NCBI RefSeq assembly: GCF_028453695.1
Contig: NC_135781.1
Coordinates: 17,793,640 to 17,857,639 of the forward strand
Source: Augochlora pura
Taxonomy: Eukaryota; Arthropoda; Insecta; Hymenoptera; Halictidae
Direction of reading: 5' to 3'
DNA length: 64,000 nt
The notes beneath the pieces are model-generated. The model was given only the letters and a program-made list of their open reading frames with translations, was not told the origin of the DNA and ran no database searches. Of the stretch, positions 34,539-46,003 are shown in pieces (position 1 is the stretch's first letter; every line of letters starts with the position of its first letter). A program made the position numbers and the translations under genes.

Positions 34539-34920
34539 TCATTTGTTTTGAATATTTATATACAGATAGATTTTAAATGATTTTTTGCATTATTAGTTCC
34601 ATACCGTTTGGACCTAAAATCTGTGACATTTGTAGGAAATACGTGAAAAATACCATAAGTCAAGCATAATGGCTTGAATGTTTGACCTGTACATTATTAC
34701 AAGATCTTTACAATTACTGAGTAAAGTATCTTAAGTTTATTCAAGCCTTATCTGAAACATATGAAATATTCTTCATAGTGCTAATAGGAGGTGTATTTGT
34801 TGATACTTATGCAAGTGATTACATGAGAGACATTTGAACTATTGTATGCACTTTCATGCAAATTTAGTTGGATGTTTCTAATAAATGTATCATTGCATAT
34901 AGTTTAATCGATACACCGTG
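34539..34920 (+). other. NAA10: NAA10 3' UTR candidate
   Basis: AT-rich; AATAAA at 34880-34885 is the first clear polyadenylation hexamer after either the SMIM13 or NAA10 stop. Confidence 0.5.
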
Positions 34921-37900
34921 TTATTTAAAAAAACTTCGAAAAATAATAAAACGATAAATCATTAAACTTTTTCATGTATATTTAATTAATCTTTATTGAA
35001 CCATTGAAACTATAATACACAAATAACTCGCCAGTATACAAAATTATCACCCAGACGTCACCAAGCAAATCAAGTGCAAGATGATACCAACTTTTTCAAC
35101 ACAAAACGCTATGCATTTGTCTTCTAAAATTTCGGACTATTTTTCTGTAAAACAAATCTGATTTGTTTGCTCTATTTGTAAATATTTCCGCAATCTTTTG
35201 AGTATAATTCAATGCTTAAATGTTAAGATTTGATATTGCACGATTTTTTCAAATGCTTTTTTACCTGTTGCGTGGATATATTACTGTAATTATGCCTAGA
35301 CTGTATAGGAATAATTGTATATGTGTGTATGTGTGTGTGTTTATTCATGTATATATATTTATGTACATATTAAACGCCCTCAAAGTGACACAATTCATTC
35401 AGTTCGAAGGACACGTTAATCCCAAGTGAAACTTTGATTATTCTTCAAAAGTTAATATGCTCGATTAAATTTCTAGACGTTGATTAGCATATAACTTCAT
35501 CGCTTCATAGAACGATATTCGAAAAATTAACGAAGTTCTCGATAATTGCAAGAGCTCTGTCAGTATAATTTCCTCATGATTATTATACTTCTAAGAACAT
35601 TCATTGCGAAAATATTTTAGCACGAAAGAATTCCAGGTACAATGTACAAAATCGAGGAGAACGTTACAAAACAATAAGGTTTCTTTTACTCGGTTTTACA
35701 AAGGTAATTGTCGGCTTAACGTTAGTCACTATTATCGGGGATACGATTCAACAAGAATGATAAGCACCTATTTAGTATCGACTATGTATAAATTCTAAAT
35801 ATACATTAATTCTAACTGCCTTGAATGCTTGTTATCTTACAAAAAACACGTCGCCAATAAATTATAATACAAGTTCCGTAAACGAGGTTCGTGTTCACGC
35901 GATATGATCGATTAATATACTTTCTAAAAAATAAACTACATGTATAAGCTATTATGGTAAATACTCTAAATACGGACGATCACCTGAAAATACACATTCT
36001 TGTAAATTCCAATCGATAATCATATGTTTGAATCAAATATCGCCCAATTTTGTTCTCATTATCTTGGGCATTTCATGTTTTAACAATCTCCAGTGTCTCT
36101 CCGTGAAAAAAGGAGACAAAAGGCTGCGTTACAAATGTGCGGTTGTCAGTTACCTCTGTAAGGGCAGAGCATGGGGAAAATAACTCCTAGGGAAATACAG
36201 TGAAACAAAAAGAATTTCACTGCATCTACACAAAATGCAATCTTTTCTGTACGTGTGTCAATAATACTTTAAGATCTGCCGATTGTAAAAGTCACTAGTT
36301 AAGCAATGAAACCAACATCTATTGACAACAATGCAATTCCAATTTTTGCGATCAGCGGATATCGTGGCCGATAGATCCATCGTATTTATATTGAAATATT
36401 CTTTCCATTGCCCTTGTAAGGAGAGCACAGACGAATTAACATTGGAATGATTGTAAACAGTCTACAAATTTCAGGTTTCGATTTTCTTCACAGTCTCCGG
36501 TGTAGGTTAGTAATTTGGAAGAGCCGTAAAACGATCGACACGAAAAAGTCGTGTTGTGGTAATAAAAATTTCTATAAAAATTCGTTAAAATCGGCCTCTA
36601 AAAGACGTATTCACAATTCATATAGTATTCTATAAATTTGTTCCAAGAGTCCTTTGAACACTGTATTTAGTTAAATTCCTTTGTAAATATAAACGTTTGA
36701 AGATGACGTGGCAACATCTTTGTATTTTTTGAATTGCCGATGTTCTGGAAAATAATTTCCCATTAATTTCGTAGTAATTTCAGAACAGGTTTTAAAATGA
36801 AACAATTATCAAACGAGAGAGGCACGAATACAGTTGTTTGATGAGTGTTATTAGCACGGCTACGATCATATTGAACACGCTGGCAATGACAACGGCGCAT
36901 TACATTTGAAATGAATCTCGAATTGAGGATCTTTTCAAATATATTCTACATTTGCTATCATATCTCTTATATTGTTTTAGTCCACACTTTCAGCTAACAA
37001 ATGACACAGTTATATGTATTTCCTATAAAAGGATACATTATCTATATTGTCGAGTATACAATGGTTCAATAATTTTTACCATTTGAAGTACACAGGGTTT
37101 CTTATAATTCATGAAGTATATAAGAAGTAGAGTAACTAAGTGAAGAATATAAAATAAAACTGTTTAATGAAGTTTTGTTCTTGAAAATTGAGCCGGATGT
37201 TTTCAAATGCGTTTTTTTTTTAATTCTTAAAAAAGTCCTATATGAAAAGATTTTATTATTTTTGTCTCTAATAATAAATTGACTAAACAATTGTGCCGTA
37301 AATACTGGATCACCTGGTACAGTAACTATTAGCAAAAATTATTGAAACATAGTACACTTTACAAAAACGCTTGTCTTGAAAGAGGTTTCCTTATATCCTA
37401 GGGTCCTGTGCTTTGGCAGTTGCGTAGTTCTAAGTATCCATAGGCCTCGAGAGTTATTTATTGCGTTAAACATAGTTTAGTTTAGTCAATCGAAATATTT
37501 CAGTCGGCGCAATTTTTTATCCATGGTCCTGATTCATTTTCTGCCAATCAAATGAGGCTAATGTTCTGAGCCAAGCATGTTCAAGCTAAGAACATCGTTC
37601 TAAGCCATTCATATCTTTTAAAGACAAGAGTCTTTAATTTCTTTGTAGCTGATGGACAGCTAGTAGACATCCTTGGCTTAGCATTTGACTCGAATAAGTA
37701 GGTTCTACTACCGTAGGAGTAAAAAGACACATTTCCTGCGTCTAAGTTCTTGCACAGACTTTAGTCTGTGGATTACATTTTTATTTCTTACCTATACTGT
37801 TGTTCTTGTAATTACCATCGAAATCATGACTTAAAAGTCTGATGGTCAGTAATAACAGCTGCTGATAATTGCAGCTTTTGCTCTCCTTATTCAAGCTTCT

Positions 37901-38039
37901 TTTTAATTGGAAACTGTTTGATCATCAAGCCGATCTAAGGAACTTGCACGCGAAAAAAGTCTTTATAGGATAAGAATGAAGCTTGCTAACTTCCTTGCTT
38001 CCTTCGTGTCGAAGATGAGGATCTCCAATCTTTAGATGT
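34921..38039. other. Between NAA10 and p130Cas, no gene seen
   Basis: AT-rich, with a short TG-rich microsatellite at about 35317-35341. The right part is probably the 3' UTR of the leftward p130Cas gene. Short frames on both strands lack family resemblance. Confidence 0.5.
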
Positions 38040-38327
38040 TCAGGGCTGCTGCGCGGCCTGGATCATCGCGATCTTCAAGTCCTTGGCCAAATGAGAAACA
38101 TCTACAACGCTATCTACCATTTCCTGAACTGCGGTTACATTGGGGAAGTATTGTGCAGCTTGTTTTGTTTTCGACACAGTCTGTGCAAGTGAATCGTTCA
38201 AAGCATTAGCGCACTGCAAAACGCGTGTTCGCACGTCGTTTCTGATCACGTTCCTGTGCACCGTGTCGCCGATGTGTACCAACCTATGTGCGCTTAACAC
38301 CACGAATTTGCCATGTGCTAGAAATAC
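38040..38327 (-). CDS. BCAR1: p130Cas last exon: FAT-like C-terminus
   Basis: The acceptor (reading leftward) is TTTGTTTAAACAG. The exon encodes VFLAHGKFVVLSAHRLVHIG, DTVHRN, a helical stretch with TKQAAQYFPNVTAVQEMVDS, and ends AAQQP-stop. It matches the last two helices of the C-terminal domain in BCAR1/NEDD9, which bind SH2D3/BCAR3 partners in vertebrates. Confidence 0.93.
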   Translation of the reverse strand, partial: VFLAHGKFVVLSAHRLVHIGDTVHRNVIRNDVRTRVLQCANALNDSLAQTVSKTKQAAQYFPNVTAVQEMVDSVVDVSHLAKDLKIAMIQAAQQP

Positions 38328-41300
38328 CTGTTTAAACAAAAAAAATATTTTTATTATGAACTTTGTTGAAAATTTGTGTGCACAGGTAATATTGAATTGT
38401 TTCACAGTGAGACAGGATACTAATTTAGGAGTGCAAAAATTGAAAAAAGGAACACAGTGTAGGCTTTTGATACTGTTCGACAATTTTACTTCTCGAATCG
38501 ATTATTTTTAAACGGGGCATGTTTAAGCAGGTTCAATAAAAAATGTCGTTAATTATTCATCGTTAATTAGGCACATGATTATATCCATGTTCTGAAATTA
38601 TGGATGAAATTATATCAATGATTTCATACGCCATCCAGCATTCATTGAATCTTATGGATCAAATATTATGAAGCCTATTTTGGAATGTTGTCAAAGGAAG
38701 CACATAAAGCAAAAATAACATAAGGATGTGTTTCTGTACAGTTGTCATTACAGATTATTATTAATTTTTTACTAGAAGAAAACTTTGAGCTTTCCAAAAA
38801 TATCAGTCTTGTCATGGAAACTCTTTTCTTACACGATACTATGATGACAGTACCTCCAATGAAGAAATTGAAATAACTTTTTGGTAAAATAACTAATAAC
38901 AATTTTTTACTAAAAATAACAAAAATTAGAACGTTCCAACAATATTTGTAACGTTTTGAAGGTGTAAATATTATTTCGTTTTTATTTTTATGACTATTGT
39001 TTTTATTGTGATTTTTATTTCTGAAAATTCTGCTTTTCTAATATAGAAATATTTTATAGCAATTTCATTTTCTTCTAATTCGAGATTAAAATTGGAATAA
39101 CAAATTGAATTGAATCATTGCACGAAAATCAATGGTACATCATATAGTAAGTCCCGAAATGCGATAATAACAAGTTTGTTAAGAAGTAAGAGCGAAAATA
39201 AGTGATACTTGCCTTAGGCGGTTGATTAAGCGCAACCGTTTGCATGAAAGCGTCGATGGCGTGAGTCAGGTGGTTTCCATGCGTGATCACCTGGGCCGCG
39301 TAGAAAGCCAACAATTGTTTGTCGTTAGGATCCATGGGCGTCGGGGTTGTGGGTGGCATTTGAATCGTTGCATTGTCCGACTCGGATACAAGCAGGTCGT
39401 AATTGCTTCGAAGTTCTTGAGGTAACGTTGCTCGAAATTCTTCGCGTTGCTTCGCAACCAATTCCCTCGAATCAAGATTCACGTAATCATAATCTTCTCC
39501 AGCACCGCTGTTGTTGCTGCTGCCCGTCGAGATGATTGATGATCGTTTGAACAGCAGCGTCGAGTTACCCTATTAATCGCAGGAAACATTTAATACTAAT
39601 TTCATTAAAAATAATTAGATTGTCTGGCACAATATTTCGTTTATCTTTGAAATTCAATTCGTTCCGTATCTTAGTTGCGTAAATGGAAATTCATTAAATT
39701 ATTCCATTAACTTATATTCACATCTTTCCTACATTTTTGGTTTCAAATAAAACGTCTGTTAGAGTATTAGTAAGAGAAAGAAGAATTTTCAAGTTCAATT
39801 TGTAATAAGTTCTGAGAGAACAAACAAGCAGAAACGTACAAGCAATTTATCAATTGTTTGTTTTTTTACCCGATGACCAAATGAGGGAGTTAAGCAATCG
39901 TAAAATATATTTAGGTTGATCGAAGTACATTGAACATATCTTCCGCGATAAAATCAATCAAATAATAACTTCCATATTCAGTAAATTAGATTGGATTAAT
40001 TACATTGTCTCTCATAACTGTGAAACCACCAGAAAATGTTTAGGTCTTGTATATATGAGTTAATATAATATTGAATGAAACGTGCCATGATCGAAATCGT
40101 ATCAAGAAACAATGTATCTCTGGTTAGATTATGTTTATTCGGAAATAAAAAAAATAGCAAAACACTGATTCATTACGATTTCATAATTATAAAACCGAGT
40201 TAGTAAATATTGTTTTTTTTCGGTGGATATAGAGTCTGTTTTGCTTTAACAAAATCTAACTGGAAGTATGAAAAGATGAATACCTACTAAATTATTATTA
40301 AAATTTCATTTTGTTGTATGTATGATGAATTCTTGTGTAAGAAAATGTTTTATCCTGTTGATTCTATAGTTACAAAAGAAGAATAGTTTAGATTTCTTTG
40401 GTTTTTATTGTTGTTTAGTACAGTCTCAAATATTACATATTTCATTTATTATTATATTAACCCTTTTCACTCGAGTAGCGCCTCTGAGGCGTCACTAAAA
40501 ACTGCTATACTATTACTCAAAATAATTGTAATAATATTAGTCTATATTTAAAGATTGCTAAAATAACAAGTGTTGTACTTGCTAATAAGCTCAATTTTAT
40601 AAGTGTAAATCGTAATAAATCATACAAAATAGAAATACTGGAGATCAGAAAATATGTTTAAAATGTAATGAAAATAACTTCAAGCGTAAAGGGTGAATTG
40701 CAGTGTACAAATACGGAACACTTTTGGGGATGGTTTTATAGTTATGAGATGCAGTGTAAGTGTACGTAAGATGCTCACCTGAATGAAACTGGCGACTTGA
40801 CGAACGTCTTCCGTGAGTGCCCGAGCGCACGCGATCAGCTGATCGAGCGGATCTGGTTGTGTGGGTGGTACGAGGTTGGAAGGTGGCCCGTTAGTAGGTG
40901 TAGGAGCATCGCCGCCCCCGCGACAGAGCTTTCCGGCGTCCCATTCTATCGCGTCCAGCTCGGTAGCAGCTTCCTGGACGAGTTTATCGGAATCGCGGAG
41001 AGCCTTGACCAGAGGCCGTAATTTCGTGGCCAGACCCTTGTCCGGTGCCTTGCTGGCGTTTCCCAGGGTGCCTACGAAAAAACCGGACAAATATGTTCAC
41101 CTACAAATTTTTTCTTCCTCATCTGGTTCGTTAAGTTTCCCCAGCTGTAGTTGTTCTAAGTTGTCCGTACGCAATTTGCAGCATATTCTTTCGTAAAAAT
41201 AATTTGAACAATCCTGAAATATGAGCATGATTTGACCAATATCTTTCTTCAGCCCGTTCTGGCTTCCTCGAAGGGTGATTTTCATCCACGTGATCTGTCA

Positions 41301-44300
41301 CATCAGTGTTTACAAAAACCAAACAAACCAAAAGAAACTCGTTGAATAGTATAAGTGTTGAGGAGACAAAATTTATTACAGTAATTAATTTTGTAATGTT
41401 CTTATGCAATGCATATCCTAATAAAATTTCACTTATTTAGCAGATTGCAATTTCGACTTTAATCATTCTTATTAAATTAATCAGTGGATATCATGCTTTG
41501 TACGATGGAATATATGTATATGTATAGAATAACGTAGCTACTTGAATTGTTAACAAGCTGCCTCAATAAAAATTGATTACAGAGAACTAAGATCTAAAAA
41601 TCAATTTAAATTGCGGTTCATTCTTCATAAAATATCAAGACCCTGCTAGTCAAACAATTTACTCTTAAGAGTGTGCTGTGGTGAAAATACCTTAGGAGAG
41701 TTTTGACAAAGTCAACAGAAGTGTTGGCAAAGAGTATGTGTGATCTAAATAGATCAGCTCGATCACATTTTTTCATATCATAAAAGTAGTTTATACGTGG
41801 CTATAAATGCTTTAATACCTAATGTAGCAAGGATAATTACCTTCGGCGAATTCAGCCAGGTCATGCAAGGACGTTCTAAGCCTCAGGGCTGCCAGTCTGA
41901 GGTCCATTAGGGTTGCGTCCAGACGCTGAGCTGTTCTCCAAACTGGGCTGACGAAGCCCAGTAACCTAGCTATTGCAGCCGATGCTTCGCTTTGCAGCTT
42001 TTGCAGGCCTTCCAACGCTGAGTCCAGCTCTAAAGGAAGTTCCTTGCTAACCGGAACATCGTAGATCTGCTGTGTTTGCGATGGGGGAGGTGGTGTCGGC
42101 GTTGTAGGCACAGGCGTGTTGTGCCGGGACGGTAACGAGGAAGCTGGAAGACGCGATCGGGGTACATCGTAATCGGGGGCTGCGAGGCTGGATCTGAAAC
42201 GGGATGACCTCGTTAGACGCTGAACGTTTATTATCGTGCGAAAACCCTGGAATATTGTCGAAGACTTAAGGGGGTATATCAGTCTAGAATCTTCAAAAAA
42301 TCGCATTTTTTTTTTAATTTTTTTTCCTGGAAGTATATGCTTCCGAAGCAAGGATATCGCTCGTTTCGAGAAATTGATGACGTTTATACGCAACTACGAC
42401 CGACCGGACGGTTAGCAATACACTACGACGTAACGCATAGGGCATACACAGAGGGATGAAAACATATCCTGATTCACGCAGATCGACAGAAGGAGAAAGC
42501 TTGATGCAGTTTCATTTGGGTTTTAAGGAAGGGAAAGGGACGTGGTCTAATCTTAAGCCTCTTTTTGTTCGTGAAAGCGTAAAGTTAAAGCATCCGCATG
42601 ATATTATTGCGTAACTATGTTACAAGAGTAGTTTGTAATGCAGCCATATCAGCCAAAGTGGATCACGTTTCCCTATTATTCTGTTCCAAGCTGCTTCTGT
42701 CAACCTTCCTCAGAAGTTGAAATCTCGAACGCGTAATCTACTTTCAGACTAGAATCACGGATGAAATCGTCGTGGCAGGGCATTTGTCGTTTTCCAAAGC
42801 GTAAACGGAACCAATTTCTCTGAAGCTGCGGTAGGAACGACCGCTGTTGGCACTGGTCCGGTATTTAAGCCCGAGCTTCTCGAAATAAATCTCTTCCTGG
42901 CAGCTGTGACTCGCTACCTTCGCAAATATACACAGTTCATTGTACTCGATGTTGATGCTCCGATGCGCTGCGAGTGTACAATTAAACGACTGTTTCTGAT
43001 CTCAAAAAAAGTCAACGAAAAATTAAAAGGAAACTCAACGATATCATTCTTGCGAATGAAATGCTAATAAAGATATTTATCGGTAACATTGGTACGTTAA
43101 GCATTAAAACAATACTTTGCATTGTATCTGTGATCGTAATGCAAGTTGGAAATGTTAAAGAGCTTGAGAAAGTAAATAAACAATGCTTACGATTATCTTC
43201 TAAACGATAAACAATACCAATTTTTAACAAGATATTATTTCGATTAAAAATTTCCTGCCTTATTGATCAAATATGCAAAAGCTAAGTTGACCTCGATAAC
43301 AAATAAGAAAATATAATTTACAGGCTCCTTGTAACTATTGTAACTTAAAGTATAAATTTCTCCTATTGAAATTGTTTGTACCATCAATCATTTACGAGAT
43401 ACATATTCGCTTGGACATTTCTGTAGCTGTAAAGGAAACAGCCGCACGTCGCGATATTATAAAATTTTAGTTTCTGAATTAATTCAGCTCTAGAACATAA
43501 GAAATAGCTGTTTAATAGAAAGGAAATCAGAAAAATAAACTCGGTAGGCTGAGGAGGACAACGCTAATTGAAACACTGTTAATACGAAACATTAGTGATC
43601 AAAACGTCAAGCAACAATATCTTGAAAGTGAAATTATGTGACATGCGACTTTATTCTTTGCGGTCACAGATTTATGAACAGACACCCTGTATACACGTGA
43701 AATCGGTGTCATTGGAAAGACAAACCCAAAAAGCTTGTCAGCCGGGTCCCTCTCCAAATTCAATATAGAGAGTGACCGAAGTAGTCCTGAGCAAACTTCA
43801 ATTTCAGCTTACGTTAGGTAAGCAGCGTGCATGTCACAAGGAACAGATACTATAACGAGGTTTTAGGGGCAATTAGTTGGTCCCAGTACAGTCGTCTGTA
43901 TCAACATCCGGTTGGAGATATCGCATACCTGTTCGAACCGCTTAGGGATCCGTCGTTCGTGAGACTGGACGCAGAGCTGCTTGGCGTCAAGGGTTGCAAA
44001 GGTCTCGGCACGTCGTAGCAATCGAGGGGTGTGACACCAGAACCACCGGAGCAATTTGAGCTTGGTGTGCAGGAGGTGGGTTGCCTCGGGATATCGTAGC
44101 AAGAGGGTGCAGGACTAGGACTGCTCGCTGGCGATGGAATCACGGGGACCGCTCGCGGAGGAACGTCGTAGCACTCGCTCACATCCCCGCCATTGTCTAT
44201 CGAACTTCTGGTGCCGGTCGTGTATCGTCCTGGAGAGAAGTTTAGGGAAATGTGAAATGCAAATCAAATTTCTTGGTGTACGGTGGAGGAGCCAATTAAT

Positions 44301-46003
44301 GCGCCTTGTTGGTGTGCTTCAATAGTTTTCGCTACTGAAGAGAAACTTTAGCAATTTAATTGGTACTTCTTATGAACCCAAAGTCACATTTCAAAGTTCC
44401 TTTTGTCGATGTAAATATTACCATGAAACAAATGATTCGTTTATTTTGGAAGTGACCTAACTCCATTTATTTTAATATCCAGATATTGTCCAGGATTTTA
44501 CGTTTTAATAAATAATGTTTTTGCGTTTCTAAGGGTTATTATTGCTTTCTAGAGGCTCTGTAATTTGTTGAATATTGTAAAGTAAATATTAAAATAGCTA
44601 GCTGTTTTTAGAAAATGGACTTAGGCCACCTTCAAAATAAGAGACTCAAATATCAAATTTTTTTGGAATATTAGAAGAATTATTAGAATCATTTGCGTAA
44701 CAATTTATTGCATCATTTTTCAAAATTTGCATGTTTTCGGATTTTATTTTATAGCATTGTTTAATTCACACTCGTAACTTCGCTCTTAAAATAAGTAATT
44801 TTCGAGTCGAAACCTATCTACCGAAGTATACCAATTTTTGTATACATATATTTTTTCACTGAGAGAACCAGTACTTCGAGGTTGTGCCAAACGATAAGGG
44901 ATTCGAGAGGTGTCGTGAAAATTCACAGGAAATTCTTAATCTCGCTAAGTCGTGGTCGACGCATCAAACGAAGTTTATTTATGCAGGATGAAACGACCAC
45001 GCGTACCTCCGGTTGAAGATGAAGGCAAATTGCTAGTGTCACTCGAAGAAATTGCTGTTACGATTGCGTCCATTCGTTACGGATGATCAAAGCGAGAGGA
45101 TGAAAGTCGACGTTTCTGTGTCTGCTATACAGAGCGCTTCGTGTATACTGAACACTTAATTAGTTGCATCTCTAATGACTTTAACGAAAAAGCTACAATT
45201 AAACTGCAGATTTTCGTCTACGTCCAAAGCTTTGAAGTACACAAGAAACTTAAAAATGAACGAAAACGTATTCTTCTTTGTTTCTCCGGCAAGAAATTTT
45301 CTTCTCCTCAAAATTAATTTTGCTCAAGTACTAATATTCACACAATTAATAATTTGCGTAAATATACGTAGTTTCATGATGATTAAAAGGTAAATATTTA
45401 ATACAAATATAAATTTTTAAGATACAGAAAATCTCAATTTCCTATATTAAACTATATTTATGAAGATCCAATGAAAATAAATATAATAAATATTACTAAA
45501 TGCAGTTTAAACAGTAGTGGCTATGATAAATTTATAGCATCCGTTGTGACAGTATCTGATTTGCATTCCCCGATAAAGTGCAAGCAAAGATGTTTACAAT
45601 TAAAAGATATAAGCGATTAAAACGTAAAGACGAATACAATAGAATTATCCAAAAATAAAAGAATTAATAAACAGTTTACGCTACTAATTTGTATCCTACA
45701 GTTTTTGGGATATTCGTTGCAGCGCAATCCAATCAATTTTGAAATTGACGGTCTCGTAGATTGATTTTATCCTATTAATGATAACCATGTGACTGAACCA
45801 TCAAGACTGTCTTTCGAATGAATCGTGCGCAGACCAAAGGTGGAGAGGGGGGGGGGGGGGGGGCGTTGTAACTTACCCGTGCTGTGCAATTGGTCGTTGT
45901 TCGCAGTCAAGGGTGAATCGTGTCTCGATAGTGGCGCAGGGCTTCCCCGATTCACTGGAAGATCGTAAAAATACACATCCCCGCACTTTTGAGGAGTTAC
46001 CAC
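38040..46003 (-). CDS. BCAR1: p130Cas/BCAR1-family scaffold adaptor, 5'-partial
   Basis: Six coding exons are read leftward: 46003-45877, 44229-43929, 42193-41841, 41071-40779, 39569-39213 and 38327-38040. All phases join. The product of about 570 residues has a substrate domain with six YDxP-type sites (YFYDLP, CYDVPP, CYDIPR, CYDVPR, DYDVPR, IYDVPV), a helical-bundle segment (LEGLQKLQSEASAAIARLLG to EDVRQVASFIQ), the Src-binding site GEDYDYVNL, and a FAT-like C-terminus (NQPPK|VFLAHGKFVVLSAHRL, IGDTV). Cas proteins relay integrin and Src/FAK signals to Crk-DOCK at adhesion sites. The N-terminal SH3 domain and the first part of the substrate domain are not found here and should lie to the right, possibly beyond base 64000. 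Confidence 0.93.
39207..39213 (-). other. BCAR1: Non-canonical GC splice donor
   Basis: Read leftward the junction is CCTAAG|GCAAGT. No GT gives the correct phase and protein; the nearby GTATCA would add two bases and break the frame. The strong AAG|GCAAGT context is that of known GC-AG introns. Confidence 0.75.
39213..39569 (-). CDS. BCAR1: p130Cas exon: Src-binding site and FAT-domain start
   Basis: Acceptor GATTAATAG at the right. It encodes GNSTLLFKRSS, a Ser/Asn/Gly linker, GEDYDYVNLDSRELV (Src SH2/SH3 docking tyrosines), then a helical region with DKQLLAFYAAQVITHGNHLT and ending VALNQPPK. The family continues QPPK-(I/V)F(V/L)AH, so the exon must end after AAG, leaving an intron that starts GCAAGT. 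Confidence 0.9.
39570..40778 (-). other. BCAR1: p130Cas intron
   Basis: GTGAGC...GATTAATAG, AT-rich. A TTAACCCTTTTCACTCGAGT stretch near 40459 resembles one end of a piggyBac-type MITE; no inverted partner was found. Confidence 0.6.
40779..41071 (-). CDS. BCAR1: p130Cas exon: helical-bundle second half
   Basis: Acceptor GGTTTTTTCGTAG, donor CAG|GTGAGC. It encodes (G)TLGNASKAPDKGLATKLRP, LVKALRDSDKLVQEAATELD, a Gly/Pro-rich insert, then DPLDQLIACARALTEDVRQV and ASFIQ. It matches the helical serine-rich region of BCAR1, where the same GNA...LHAKL and ...LASFLHGN segments occur. Confidence 0.9.
41841..42193 (-). CDS. BCAR1: p130Cas exon: two YDVP sites and helical-bundle start
   Basis: Acceptor CCCGTTTCAG, donor GAAG|GTAATT. 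It encodes SSLAAPDYDVPRSRLPAS, a Thr/Pro-rich linker, QQIYDVPVSKELPLELD, and helices LEGLQKLQSEASAAIARLLG and LAALRLRTSLHDLAEFAE. The frame remains open into the intron on the right, but the acceptor and phase fix the exon limit. Confidence 0.92.
43929..44229 (-). CDS. BCAR1: p130Cas exon: three YDxP sites
   Basis: Acceptor CTAAACTTCTCTCCAG, donor AACAG|GTATGC. It encodes a Thr/Ser/Gly stretch, SECYDVPPRAVPV, CYDIPRQP, DCYDVPRPLQPL and a Ser-rich end. Tyrosine sites of this kind bind Crk SH2 when phosphorylated. Confidence 0.92.
45847..45863 (+). repeat. 17-G homopolymer near a splice donor
   Basis: Seventeen consecutive G (C on the coding strand), beginning 13 bp inside the p130Cas intron from the donor at 45876. 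Length polymorphism and assembly error are likely in such a run. Confidence 0.9.
45877..46003 (-). CDS. BCAR1: p130Cas exon: first substrate-domain exon in the window
   Basis: Acceptor TTTTTTTCTGTGCAG at right (phase 0), donor ACGG|GTAAGT. It encodes VVTPQKCGDVYFYDLPVNRG, then a Ser/Pro/Asp linker ending LHSTG. YFYDLP is an early YxxP-type site. The upstream exon is not identified. Confidence 0.88.

Noticed and set aside
40459..40500. TTAACCCTTTTCACTCGAGT as a piggyBac-type MITE
   Set aside because: No matching inverted end with TTAA was found within about 1 kb.
43640..43689. GACACCCTGTATA stretch as a transposon end
   Set aside because: Only one end resembles a TIR and no inverted partner was found nearby; the same holds for 48280-48297.
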